From Candidatus Parvarchaeota archaeon (lineage in GTDB: Archaea; Nanobdellota; Nanobdellia; Parvarchaeales; Parvarchaeaceae), in the NCBI GenBank assembly GCA_023380615.1, contig JAMCRO010000028.1:1-36975 (forward strand): a DNA stretch of 36,975 nt. The letters run 5' to 3'. The notes below the pieces were generated by a model. The model searched no databases, was not told the DNA's origin, and was given only the letters and a program-made list of their open reading frames with translations. Positions 6,753 through 15,348 of this stretch are shown piece after piece. Every line of letters begins with the position of its first letter. The first letter of the stretch is position 1. A program made the position numbers and the translations under genes.

Positions 6753-8501
6753 ATGCTGTATCTAATCCTTCTTCCGTTGTTAATTTCTGCAATTCTGATT
6801 CCCTTATTGGGAGAAAGGAAAAACGTAAGCTGGTTAATATCGCTGTCGGCCGCAGTAATCTCATTCCTTCTTTCAGTCTTCTTTTTTATCCTGTATTTCA
6901 ATAAAAATGTCATCGAAAGCTATACTTGGTTTTCATTCAGCAATTTATCTTTATCTCTGTCATTTATAGGAAACAACCTGACGCTTTTCATGGCATTGTT
7001 GGTTTCATTTATATCCATCATGGTTCTGATGTTTGCAGGTGTTTACATGAAAAAAGAAAGGCATGCAAGGTTTTATGCAGAGATGTCCTTTTTCATATTT
7101 TCAATGCTTGGTTTAGTGATGTCTAACAGTCTGCTTCTATTCTTTATATTTTGGGAATTTGTCGGAATAACTTCTTACCTTTTGATAGGCTTTTGGTACG
7201 ACAGGGATGGTCCGGCGGTTTCCAGCAAGAAGGCCCTTATAATAACAAGAATTGGAGACCTTGCCTTTTTTGCAGCTTTAATAGTAGTTTTCTCCACGCT
7301 TAAGACCTTTTCCATCTCTTCTATTTTGAACTCCATACATTCCATTCCTTTGACGGCATTGGTGATTGCCGGTTCCCTTTTTACAATTGCAGGACTTTCA
7401 AAGGCGGCGCAGTTTCCGTTTTATACTTGGTTGATAGATGCCATGGAAGGCCCTACGCCGGTAAGTTCTCTTCTTCATTCTGCGACAATGGTTGCAGCGG
7501 GTGCATACCTTCTGGTAAGGCTTCTTCCTCTCATATCTGCAGCAGGCCTTCTTAATTTGATAGTTATACTGGGATTCATCACTGCCTTTGCAAGCGCATT
7601 GCTTGGCTTGAAAGAAAGACATTTCAAAAAGATACTTGCATACTCTACAATAGAAAGCCTTGCGTTCATGTTTCTCGCAATAGGGACTTTAAACGCGGGA
7701 GGGGCAATTTTTTACCTGTTTACCCATGCCGTTTTCAAATCCATGCTTTTCTTCATAAGCGGGGGGCTTGCAATTATGTTCGGGACATATGATGTGTATG
7801 AATTAAATAAGAAGAAATTAAGGGGAACTTGGTTTACACTTCCTGCATTAATAGGCTTTGCTTCGATTTCGGCAATTCCTCCATTTATGAGCTTTTTTGC
7901 CCATTCGGCGCTTACGCATAACTTCAACATATTCGAAAACATAGCCTTTGTTTTTGTTGCATTTTTAACTGCTCTATTCTCTTTCAGGGCCTTCTTTGTC
8001 ATATTTGGCAATAAGACTAAAAAACCACTTAAAAAGGAATTCAATCTTTTCTTTCCGATAATACTTCTTTCAGTAATTTCTACGGTCGGCGGGGTTTTCC
8101 TTTACTTCTTCAATGGCATAATAAGCATTGCATACTCTTTTGACGTCTTTTCATTTATAGCGCTCGCAGCTTCTCTGCTTGGCGTCTTCTTTTCATATGA
8201 ACTATTTTACCTTAGGAAAACACAGCAATTAACGGAAAGAATGGAGAATCTATCCGAAAGAATTGCGGGTTACGGGTACGAGAAATTCATAATGGCCATA
8301 GGGAATGCAATTTCAGCGTTTGGTTTTTACGTTGGAAAGTTTGATTTCATGTTTTCAAATGCAATGTCTAGAACGGCCGAATCGACTTTTATATTGTCTT
8401 CAAGGACAAGGGAGATTGAAAACGGAGATGCATTCAGGTATTTGGCTGCAGTAATCATAGGGCTGGTTGCAGTTATTCTTTTCGCGGTGATTTTCATATG
8501 A
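6753..8501 (+). CDS. nuoL: NADH-quinone oxidoreductase subunit L (antiporter-like)
   Basis: The largest proton-pumping subunit of the membrane arm. 582 residues, about 16 spans. The antiporter signature is complete: Glu135 in FWEFVGITSYLLIGFWY, Lys217 in SKAAQFPFYTWLIDAMEGPTP and the histidine in LLHSATMVAAGAYL (about 242). The C-terminal 130 residues contain an amphipathic stretch (about 485-560) and a final span, as expected for the lateral helix of NuoL. GGGAGGT at 6734-6740 precedes the ATG by 12 bases. Ends with a 4-base overlap into nuoM. Confidence 0.95.
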   Translation: MLYLILLPLLISAILIPLLGERKNVSWLISLSAAVISFLLSVFFFILYFNKNVIESYTWFSFSNLSLSLSFIGNNLTLFMALLVSFISIMVLMFAGVYMKKERHARFYAEMSFFIFSMLGLVMSNSLLLFFIFWEFVGITSYLLIGFWYDRDGPAVSSKKALIITRIGDLAFFAALIVVFSTLKTFSISSILNSIHSIPLTALVIAGSLFTIAGLSKAAQFPFYTWLIDAMEGPTPVSSLLHSATMVAAGAYLLVRLLPLISAAGLLNLIVILGFITAFASALLGLKERHFKKILAYSTIESLAFMFLAIGTLNAGGAIFYLFTHAVFKSMLFFISGGLAIMFGTYDVYELNKKKLRGTWFTLPALIGFASISAIPPFMSFFAHSALTHNFNIFENIAFVFVAFLTALFSFRAFFVIFGNKTKKPLKKEFNLFFPIILLSVISTVGGVFLYFFNGIISIAYSFDVFSFIALAASLLGVFFSYELFYLRKTQQLTERMENLSERIAGYGYEKFIMAIGNAISAFGFYVGKFDFMFSNAMSRTAESTFILSSRTREIENGDAFRYLAAVIIGLVAVILFAVIFI

Positions 8502-9910
8502 TAAACTTACTCTTTCTTATATTGGTACCGGCGATAGGGATACTGCTTTTAATATTAAAAAGATCCTATGACAAGCTGCCTTCTCCCGAAATAATAGTGC
8601 TTTCAGCAATGGCAGTAAACATTGCCTTGTTTGTTCTGGGCCTTGTTTTCGGCTTTTCGAGTTTTAATGCAAACATAAACTCCAGCATAAGCTTCTCTTT
8701 TTCACTGCAGGAAAATTTCATAACAGTTCCCTTCCTTCTATTGGCGGTAACAGTCCCTGTTGCAATACTTCTTTTTGCAGTTAAGGAAATAAAACAAAGC
8801 AAAAGCATTTTTTATCTGTTTTATCTTCTAGTATACGTTTCCGTTATATCTGTTTTTGTTTCATCCAATCTTATAGTGTTCTTTATTTTCTGGGAAGCCG
8901 CAGTTCTTTCTTTGTTCTTTATTACAGGATTATGGGGTAACCGTGAGAAGGGCAGAAAGGCAGCAATGAAATTCCTAGTATTCACGCAGTTTGGAAGTCT
9001 TACTCTTCTTGCAGTCTTCATACTTCTATTTCTTTACACCGGAAGCTTCAACTTTTCTGTTATTGCCTCCAGAATGTCATCTTTACCTTTATACGTAGAG
9101 TATATCTCCTTTTTCCTGCTGTTAATAACAGTCATGATAAAAATGCCCATCTTTCCGCTTCATGGATGGCTTCTTGACTCTTATTATTACTCCCCCTCTT
9201 CTGGAACAATGCTTTTGTCCAGCATGCTTTCAAAGCTTGGAGGATTTGCATTTATTCTGTTCGGCTTTGGGCTTTTCAGAAACCTGCTTTTGGAATTCAG
9301 GCTGCCACTCATATCCTTAGGAGTTTTCACTGCGATTTACATCGCATTTACTGCTTCTGGTCAGAAAGATCTGAAAAAGCTGCTTTCCTATTCAAGCATG
9401 TTTTATATGTCCTTGGTTTTTATCGGCATTTCATCAGGTATTAACCTAGCGGTTGCAGGCTCTGTTCTGTTAATGATAAGCCACGGCTTCATAATAGCAC
9501 TTCTGTTCGGTATTTCATACATACTTCTGCAAAAGACTGGCACAAACGAAACTGAAAAAATGGGAGGGCTGATGTCAAAGATGCCTCTGCTTTCCTTCTT
9601 CCTTGTTTTTGGCATATTTGCAAGTCTTGGGGTTCCGGGATTATCTAACTTTCCAGGAGAATTGCTGATATTCATAGGCTCATATGGTGTCGCAGGAATA
9701 TCCCTTCTTGCCATATTCGGGATAATGTTGTCTACTAATTATTATTTGAGGGTAATCAAGCAGTCTTTATTTGGACAGCTGAAAAAGGCGTTTGTAAGTT
9801 TGACAGACCTATCTAAGATAGAGCTCCTTTTTATGGCATTTCTATCTTTTTTTATCCTTTTATTAGGGTTGTTCCCTTCATTACTTTTAAACACGCTTGG
9901 AGGGCTATGA
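8498..9910 (+). CDS. nuoM: NADH-quinone oxidoreductase subunit M (antiporter-like)
   Basis: Second antiporter-like proton channel of complex I, 470 residues with about 14 spans. Key residues are Glu133 in FFIFWEAAVLSLFF, Lys215 with His222 in IKMPIFPLHGWLLDSY, and Lys246 in SMLSKLGG. The order L-M-N after J-K is the standard complex I arrangement and argues against an Mrp antiporter cluster. Start overlaps the nuoL stop. Confidence 0.94.
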   Translation: MINLLFLILVPAIGILLLILKRSYDKLPSPEIIVLSAMAVNIALFVLGLVFGFSSFNANINSSISFSFSLQENFITVPFLLLAVTVPVAILLFAVKEIKQSKSIFYLFYLLVYVSVISVFVSSNLIVFFIFWEAAVLSLFFITGLWGNREKGRKAAMKFLVFTQFGSLTLLAVFILLFLYTGSFNFSVIASRMSSLPLYVEYISFFLLLITVMIKMPIFPLHGWLLDSYYYSPSSGTMLLSSMLSKLGGFAFILFGFGLFRNLLLEFRLPLISLGVFTAIYIAFTASGQKDLKKLLSYSSMFYMSLVFIGISSGINLAVAGSVLLMISHGFIIALLFGISYILLQKTGTNETEKMGGLMSKMPLLSFFLVFGIFASLGVPGLSNFPGELLIFIGSYGVAGISLLAIFGIMLSTNYYLRVIKQSLFGQLKKAFVSLTDLSKIELLFMAFLSFFILLLGLFPSLLLNTLGGL

Positions 9911-9911
9911 C

Positions 9912-11264
9912 ATGGAATATCTAAATCCGCAGTACATTCTGTTTGCAGGCATACTGTTTATTATACTTGTAGATTTTCTAAGACGTAGCCTGAATAGCAG
10001 CAAAAAGGTTTTTTTGCACTACATAACGGCTGTTTTTCTAGGTTTGGCGCTTGTTTTTGACGTCATCTACGGAAACATGAACATAAATCTGTTCTCGGAA
10101 GTTCAGTACTCCCAGTTTGTAACAGGGTTCATGCTGTTCCTTTCCCTTTTCATATACCTTTTCATTATAGCGGATAAAAACGAGCATAGCGTTGCAATAG
10201 ACATTTCATACCTCTCTGCTGTTCTCGGTTCAACTCTTGTGGTTTTATCAAGTAATCTTATCTCTTTGTTCATTTCCATCGAGATACTTTCCATATCTAC
10301 GTACGCTCTTGTTTACATGTACAAGTCCGGAAACGCACTTGAAGGCGCGGTAAAATACCTTTCAACAGGTGTAATATCAATGGTGATTTTGATATTTGGT
10401 ATTTCCCTTATATACGCAGGAGCAGGAACGCTTTCATTTTTTTCTCTGCATGTGATTTCATACCTGCCGTTTATTGCGGGCGTTGCCATAGTAGTGGCGG
10501 GGTTGGGCTTTAAATCAACCCTCGTGCCGTTTCACATGTGGGCCCCAGATACTTATGAAGCTTCGAAAAGCTCGGTTACGGCATTTATTTCTTCAGTATC
10601 AAAGGCCGCAGGCTTAATTGCAATGATAAGGATATTCTTTTTCGCACTGCCGGTTTCTTCCCTGTTTGTTACCGCACTTTTCCTTTCAATAGCCCTTATA
10701 ACCATCTTTCTAAGTTCATTTCTTGCGTCCGTTCAGGATAGGATAAAGAGAATACTTGCCTATTCAAGCATTTCACAGGCAGGGTTTGCATTCATAAGCA
10801 TAGCAGTTCTGACTACAAAGGGAATAAACGCAGCAGTTTTCTACATATTTGCATTTGCAGTCGCGGATGCGATAGTGTTTCTTGCATATGACATGTTTGA
10901 GAGCAGAAAGATAATCTACAAGAAGGAAAGCAGTTCAATGGCGCAGGTCTCAAGGATAGGCGCAGTGGCCTTTTTCATAGGCATACTGTCACTTGCAGGC
11001 TTTCCACCTACAATAGGATTTTTCGGAAAGCTTCTTATCTTCTATGCTTTGTTCAGCAGTGGGTACTTTGCGCTGGTCATACTCGCATTTTTCGCCCTTC
11101 TGGTTTCTACATTTTATTATTTCAATATATTATCGGAAATGCACGTTGTTGACAAGATAATGAAAAATAAAAAACAATCACCTGTCAAAAAAGAGCAGAG
11201 AGCAAAAGAGACAATACTGGTAATACTTACATTGGCTTTATTCATCGGTGTAATCTTTGCATAG
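9912..11264 (+). CDS. nuoN: NADH-quinone oxidoreductase subunit N (antiporter-like)
   Basis: Third antiporter-like channel, adjacent to K and J in the assembled complex. 450 residues, about 13-14 spans. Glu124 in ISIEILSISTYAL, Lys201 with His208 in LGFKSTLVPFHMWAPDTYE and Lys230 in SSVSKAAG are the expected channel residues. I start it at the ATG 9912 because GGAGGG at 9899-9904 sits seven bases upstream; an in-frame TTG at 9897 would add five residues. It ends the operon. None of the hydrophilic-arm subunits nor NuoH/NuoA is in the window. Confidence 0.92.
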   Translation: MEYLNPQYILFAGILFIILVDFLRRSLNSSKKVFLHYITAVFLGLALVFDVIYGNMNINLFSEVQYSQFVTGFMLFLSLFIYLFIIADKNEHSVAIDISYLSAVLGSTLVVLSSNLISLFISIEILSISTYALVYMYKSGNALEGAVKYLSTGVISMVILIFGISLIYAGAGTLSFFSLHVISYLPFIAGVAIVVAGLGFKSTLVPFHMWAPDTYEASKSSVTAFISSVSKAAGLIAMIRIFFFALPVSSLFVTALFLSIALITIFLSSFLASVQDRIKRILAYSSISQAGFAFISIAVLTTKGINAAVFYIFAFAVADAIVFLAYDMFESRKIIYKKESSSMAQVSRIGAVAFFIGILSLAGFPPTIGFFGKLLIFYALFSSGYFALVILAFFALLVSTFYYFNILSEMHVVDKIMKNKKQSPVKKEQRAKETILVILTLALFIGVIFA

Positions 11265-11384
11265 AATTTTATGTTTAAGTGAGCAAGTAAAGACCTAACT
11301 ACAGTGAGATATTAAATACGTTCAAAGGCTTATTTTTATATAAACTGTCAGAGCAACAGCGTATTGGTAGTTTTGAAGGCTGCA

Positions 11385-12080
11385 ATGGACATAGAAGATT
11401 TTAATGTAAGGTTTAGAAAGGGTTCAAGGGCGGTTTTTGCGGGAGAGTATGCAGTTGTTGGAGATGTGCATCTCGGCTTTGAAGAGGATATAAACAGCAA
11501 CGGCTACAATATCTGGGAAAAAACCGACGAAATCACGGACCAAATAATAAAGATAGGGTCTAAAAAGCTTATTTTGCTGGGGGATATAAGAAAGGAGTAC
11601 ACGGAAATAAGGCCGAAGGAAGGGGGAGCCCTGATAAAGTTTTTTTCAAGGCTATCTGATAATTTTGATGAAATAATACTGACGAAGGGAAATCATGACG
11701 GGGGGATAGAAAAGATAACCAGCAGGTTCGGCAATGTATCGGTTAAAAATGAATTCATATACAACAAAATAGGGTTTATGCACGGCCATGCCCTTCCCTC
11801 CGTGGAACTGTCAAGAGAGGCTGAAACCCTGTGCATCAGCCACGTTCATCCCTCCTTTACCTTCCGGGATTCAAACGGGGTTTCATACAAAGAAGACTGC
11901 TTTTTCATGCTTAAACTAAAACTTCCAAGGGAAAAATACCCTGGCTCCAAATTGAAAAAGGCCATCATAGTGCCAAAATTCAACCCATACATAGGAAGTT
12001 CTACAGAAATAAGCAACAGGGGAATAATGAAATACGCTGAAATAGACGGTAAGATGACTTTGGATCTTGTAGTGTTCTAA
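11385..12080 (+). CDS. Metallophosphoesterase (archaeal ICC-like)
   Basis: Calcineurin-like phosphoesterase of 231 residues, probably binding two metals. The conserved blocks are GDVHLG (Asp27, His29), LGDIRKE (Asp67), KGNHDG (Asn103-His104), MHGHALP (His133/His135) and SHVHPSF (His153/His155). The archaeal ICC-type group has this size and motif wording; substrate is unknown. An in-frame TTG at 11364 would extend it by seven residues, but the ATG at 11385 is preferred because a TATA-like TTTTTATATAAA near 11334-11345 would start transcription at or beyond that TTG. Confidence 0.85.
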   Translation: MDIEDFNVRFRKGSRAVFAGEYAVVGDVHLGFEEDINSNGYNIWEKTDEITDQIIKIGSKKLILLGDIRKEYTEIRPKEGGALIKFFSRLSDNFDEIILTKGNHDGGIEKITSRFGNVSVKNEFIYNKIGFMHGHALPSVELSREAETLCISHVHPSFTFRDSNGVSYKEDCFFMLKLKLPREKYPGSKLKKAIIVPKFNPYIGSSTEISNRGIMKYAEIDGKMTLDLVVF

Positions 12081-12090
12081 AAAGGAATGG

Positions 12091-12100
12091 TTATAAATTA
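12091..12100 (+). promoter_or_regulatory. TATA element of the stomatin-like gene
   Basis: TTATAAATTA is centred about 26 bases before the ATG at 12121, consistent with leaderless transcription independent of the phosphoesterase gene that ends at 12080. Confidence 0.45.
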
Positions 12101-12120
12101 AAACTCTTCTTATAAATACT

Positions 12121-13053
12121 ATGAGTCCGGGAGAGTTTTGGGTTTTTGTAATTGGTATAATAGCATTGGTCGCTCTTTTTCTTCTGAGTATCTTTATACC
12201 TAGCCTGTTTTACGCGTTCGTTATAATATTCATTGTATTGATTGCCGTGATATTCTTTATAACTTTTATAAAGAAATACAGCCAGTTCGAAAGGGGAATA
12301 ATATTCAGGCTCGGCAAGTTCAACCGCATAGCAGGTCCTGGCTGGGCCATAGTCGTGCCATTTTTTGAGGAGGAATACAAGAAAGTTGATGTTAGGGTAA
12401 AAATGATGGACATAACTTCTTCAGACATATTCACGGCCGATGATCTTAAAATTTCGCTTGATGGAACTATATATTATCAGATTGTGGATCCTGAGAAGGC
12501 GACGTTACAGATAGACAACTATGGGCAGGGTTTGTCCAATTTAGTTCAATCTGCAGTCAGAAATGCAATAGCATCTTTGACTATGAGGCAGGTTTTTGGA
12601 AGCCTTGACAGGCTGAACGACATACTTGCGGATGCAATAAGGCACATGACCTGGAAATGGGGCATTGACGTTCCTTCCGTGCAACTGCGATCAGTTTCAC
12701 CATCCAACGAAGTTATACAGGCCATGCAGCAGCCAGAAATAGCCGCTAATTTGTTGCAGGCGCAGAGGTTTAAAGCTGAGGCACAGAAGATAGTCATGGA
12801 AGCGATAGGCGAGGGCAGCAAATCACTTGATGACCGTTCAATAGTGTACCTTTATCTTCAGGCTCTTAAGCAGGTAGGCGAGTCAAGTTCTTCCAAGATA
12901 GTTCTTCCAATGCAGTTCATGCAAAGCGCAGGAAGCATGCTTGGCGGAATGGCAGGCCTTTCTACGACTGCACTTGCTTCCCTTGGTGGGCAGGAAAACG
13001 TTCAGAATGTTATAGACAAGATAAAAGAGAAAATATCTCAGGCCAATTCTTGA
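12121..13053 (+). CDS. SPFH/band 7 (stomatin-like) membrane protein
   Basis: 310 residues. Two hydrophobic stretches at the N-terminus (about 8-30 and 32-52) anchor it in the membrane, followed by a band 7 domain: FERGIIFRLGKFNRIAGPGW is the classic opening, then IVDPEKA and the amphipathic helices with AEAQKI. The Gly/Met-rich C-terminus (SAGSMLGGMAGLS) resembles the oligomerisation tail of archaeal stomatins. Such proteins form rings that scaffold membrane domains and proteases. In many archaea a NfeD-type protease lies next to it; none is visible here. Its 3' end overlaps the HAD gene by 16 bases, tail to tail. Confidence 0.88.
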   Translation: MSPGEFWVFVIGIIALVALFLLSIFIPSLFYAFVIIFIVLIAVIFFITFIKKYSQFERGIIFRLGKFNRIAGPGWAIVVPFFEEEYKKVDVRVKMMDITSSDIFTADDLKISLDGTIYYQIVDPEKATLQIDNYGQGLSNLVQSAVRNAIASLTMRQVFGSLDRLNDILADAIRHMTWKWGIDVPSVQLRSVSPSNEVIQAMQQPEIAANLLQAQRFKAEAQKIVMEAIGEGSKSLDDRSIVYLYLQALKQVGESSSSKIVLPMQFMQSAGSMLGGMAGLSTTALASLGGQENVQNVIDKIKEKISQANS

Positions 13054-13763
13054 TCCAGACTATATAATACTTTGTAGATATCTTGCATGTCCTCTATTAT
13101 AAAATCAGGCTTATTCTTTGAGGTTTTCCGCTTTTCTTCGTTGTAACTGTCAAAAAGTATAGTTTTCATGCCCGCTTCCTTTGCATTGTCTATATCCACA
13201 TGAGGGGTGTCTCCAATAAACAGTACCTCATCAGTTTTAAGTTTCAGCATTGCAGCAGTTTTTTTAAATGCCTCAGGGCTATGTTTGCTTTCAGGTATGT
13301 TATCTCTTGCAATAATCTTTACATCAAACTTCCCATTGTAATCGAATTTATCCAAGGTCCTCTTTTTGAGACCGGGATAAAGTCCTTCCCCTGTCAGAAG
13401 TCCTATCTTTAAATTCATTTTTTTAAGTCTATCCAATGTTTCTTCCACCCCTTGTGTAAATTCCATTCTATTAATGAGGTGACTCTCGAAAATTTCCGAA
13501 TATACGTCTATCTTTTCTTCATCAATGTTTAGACCGCTTTCTTCCGCAAAAAGTTCATAGAAAAGCCTCCTATGTCTTTTCATAGGATCCAAGCCGTCAA
13601 ACCTTTTTTGGACCTTTTCCAGTATGCTGTCAAATGTTTTCAAGTCCATTGTTTCGAAGTCTTCCTGCATCTTGTTTAAAACCGATTTATTGGCATCATC
13701 TATTGTTTTTGAAGAGTTTATCAAGGTATTGTCGAAATCGAATATTATCCCTTTTATTTTCAT
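13038..13763 (-). CDS. HAD-superfamily phosphatase
   Basis: 241 residues. Motif I is FDFDNTLINS with the nucleophile Asp9 and acid/base Asp11; motif II is the Thr in LLTGEG; motif III is the lysine region SKHSPEAFKK; motif IV is GDTPHVDIDNAKEAG. A helical cap lies between about residues 18 and 95. This is the phosphoglycolate-phosphatase/pyrophosphatase-like branch; substrate cannot be told. The ATG at 13763 is the correct start: the open frame continues upstream only because it reads through the tRNA-Thr gene. The start lies 11 bases after the tRNA 3' end on the same strand, so the two are probably co-transcribed. Confidence 0.85.
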   Translation of the reverse strand: MKIKGIIFDFDNTLINSSKTIDDANKSVLNKMQEDFETMDLKTFDSILEKVQKRFDGLDPMKRHRRLFYELFAEESGLNIDEEKIDVYSEIFESHLINRMEFTQGVEETLDRLKKMNLKIGLLTGEGLYPGLKKRTLDKFDYNGKFDVKIIARDNIPESKHSPEAFKKTAAMLKLKTDEVLFIGDTPHVDIDNAKEAGMKTILFDSYNEEKRKTSKNKPDFIIEDMQDIYKVLYSLDQELA

Positions 13764-13774
13764 ATTATAAAATA

Positions 13775-13846
13775 AGCCTCCGACGGGTGCTGGCCCCGCG
13801 ACCTTCTGCTTACAAGGCAGACGCTCTACCGCTGAGCTACGGAGGC
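13775..13846 (-). tRNA. tRNA-Thr(UGU) with an unusual T-loop
   Basis: A full cloverleaf on the minus strand. The acceptor stem is GCCTCCG/CGGAGGC (7 perfect pairs), the D arm GCTC/GAGC, and the anticodon arm TCTGC/GCAGA with loop CTTGTAA giving anticodon UGU (bases 13812-13814). The variable region is AGGTC and the T stem GCGGG/CCCGT. The discriminator is T and CCA is not encoded. The loop of the T arm (13788-13794) reads GCCAGCA on the tRNA strand instead of the nearly universal TTCRANY, so T54, T55 and A58 are missing. No intron is evident. A TATA-like AAAATATATAAG lies upstream at about 13882-13894. Confidence 0.88.
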
Positions 13847-13922
13847 TCAATGTAAGCATTGATAGTTTATTACATTAAAGTAAACTTATATATTTTATGT
13901 TTAACGTCTAATCTAGTTGAGC

Positions 13923-14543
13923 ATGGAAGAATATGAAGTTATAGAGCATCTTAAGTCGGGTTCAAAGGTTCCTGATAACAATTTTTTGATAGTTGCGATA
14001 AATTACAAAGAACCAACATACATAAAGTTTGAAAGTGAAATGGACTTTAAGGTGGGGGATAAGGTTACTGTAGAAAATAATGATGTATTTTTTAACCAGA
14101 AAAATATAGGTCAGATAAAGGAAATAAAGAAAGCAAATGACATAAAGATCGATACCAGATACGACATAAAGTATACCGGAGGTTATTCGGTAGACGGTAA
14201 AAAGGTGTACCTGGATGAGCATTTTCCTAAGAACATAGTTGTTGACGGTAAGACTGTTGATACTGTCGAAAGTATTGATAGACACCACGAAGTGGCGGAG
14301 AAATGGCTTATAGACGATGCATATGAATATGCATATGCACATGAGATTGCAACTAAAATTGAAAGGGAATATGTAGAATCACTGGGTGTAAACTGGGATG
14401 ATTACTGCAAGGAAGTTAATAAAAACCTACATGAAGTTTACATGGCCAAAGCAGAAAAAACTCCTTCGGATTTAGACCTTGCCCCTTATTTCTATTCAAA
14501 GGATGAGAAGGCATTAAAGGAAATAAGGGAAACTAAGCAGTGA
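13923..14543 (+). CDS. Conserved hypothetical protein with HHExxE motif
   Basis: 206 residues, no membrane span or signal. An N-terminal half rich in beta-strands (about 1-90) precedes a helical segment: VYLDEHFPKNIVVDGK, then RHHEVAEKWLIDD (His121-His122-Glu123-Glu126), AYAHEIATKIEREYVESLGVNWDDY with His140. The wording of this second half recalls a family of uncharacterised proteins found in bacteria and viruses, and the histidine/glutamate pattern could bind a metal; both are inference from memory. I begin at the ATG 13923; a TTG two codons earlier is also in frame. It shares a 76-base divergent gap with the tRNA-Thr gene. Confidence 0.6.
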   Translation: MEEYEVIEHLKSGSKVPDNNFLIVAINYKEPTYIKFESEMDFKVGDKVTVENNDVFFNQKNIGQIKEIKKANDIKIDTRYDIKYTGGYSVDGKKVYLDEHFPKNIVVDGKTVDTVESIDRHHEVAEKWLIDDAYEYAYAHEIATKIEREYVESLGVNWDDYCKEVNKNLHEVYMAKAEKTPSDLDLAPYFYSKDEKALKEIRETKQ

Positions 14544-14598
14544 TTCTTGTTTTTATTGTTAGGTTAAAGAATTAATCCTGCAGCTTCATAATCTTTAT

Positions 14599-15348
14599 AT
14601 GGAAGACAAGTTCATAGACGTGCATGCCCACATAACGGACAAGTCATTGGAAAAAGAAAGGGGTAAGTTTCTGGACAGCATTTCCGATTCTTATTTAATA
14701 CTTAATGCGGGAGAGAATAAGGAAGACAGCAAAAGAATACTTAAAGATGGCGAAAAATACAGGTTTCTGCTTCCCTGCATAGGCCTGCATCCCAATGAAA
14801 TAGCCCATAAATCTTATCAAATTGTACAAACAGAGTTTGATTTCTTTCCAAGTAACATAAGCAAATTTTTTGCAGTTTCAGAAATAGGCTTAGACTACAA
14901 AGGCAAGGATATCTATCAGATGGAGCAGGAAAGGGAATTCCTTTACAAGATATTAGATCTTGCAGAAAAAAACAAGAAAGTTTGCATAATCCACAGCAGA
15001 AAGGCGATAGAGGATGTTTTTGATGTACTTTCAAGTTTTCATGTAAAGGCAGTAATACATAATTTTGAGGGTAACTTAAGGAACCTTGACAAGGCACAGG
15101 AGTTGGGAATAAACATAAGCATTTCCACCGGATTCATGAAATTCAAGAAGGAGAACATAATAAGGAATGTGGATATAGGTAAACTGTTCACGGAAACGGA
15201 TTCACCAGCACTAAGTCCCGATGATAACATAAATACTCCTTTGAATATACCTAAACTATTAAATTACATATCTAGTATAAAAAAGATGGAAGCAGAGGAA
15301 ATAAAATCTGCAGTTTACAAAAACTTTGTAAAGGTGTTTTATGATTGA
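14599..15348 (+). CDS. tatD: TatD-family metal-dependent DNase
   Basis: 249 residues of an amidohydrolase-fold TIM barrel with the full set of metal ligands: DVHAH (His9, His11), the glutamate in SEIGLDY (Glu95), IHSRKA (His132), VIHNFEG (His154) and ETDSPAL (Asp201). TatD enzymes are 3'-5' exonucleases acting on DNA and in some cases RNA. Slightly shorter than bacterial homologs. Its last 8 bases overlap the RNase Z gene, so the two are co-translated. Confidence 0.9.
   Translation: MEDKFIDVHAHITDKSLEKERGKFLDSISDSYLILNAGENKEDSKRILKDGEKYRFLLPCIGLHPNEIAHKSYQIVQTEFDFFPSNISKFFAVSEIGLDYKGKDIYQMEQEREFLYKILDLAEKNKKVCIIHSRKAIEDVFDVLSSFHVKAVIHNFEGNLRNLDKAQELGINISISTGFMKFKKENIIRNVDIGKLFTETDSPALSPDDNINTPLNIPKLLNYISSIKKMEAEEIKSAVYKNFVKVFYD

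Noticed and set aside
5976-11264. Mrp-type Na+/H+ antiporter cluster instead of complex I
   Set aside because: The gene order J-K-L-M-N and the NuoJ/NuoK-specific residues fit complex I; no MrpE/F/G-like genes are present.
13764-13859. N-terminal extension of the HAD phosphatase frame by 32 residues
   Set aside because: The extra codons are the tRNA-Thr gene read as protein; the HAD fold begins at the Met encoded at 13763.
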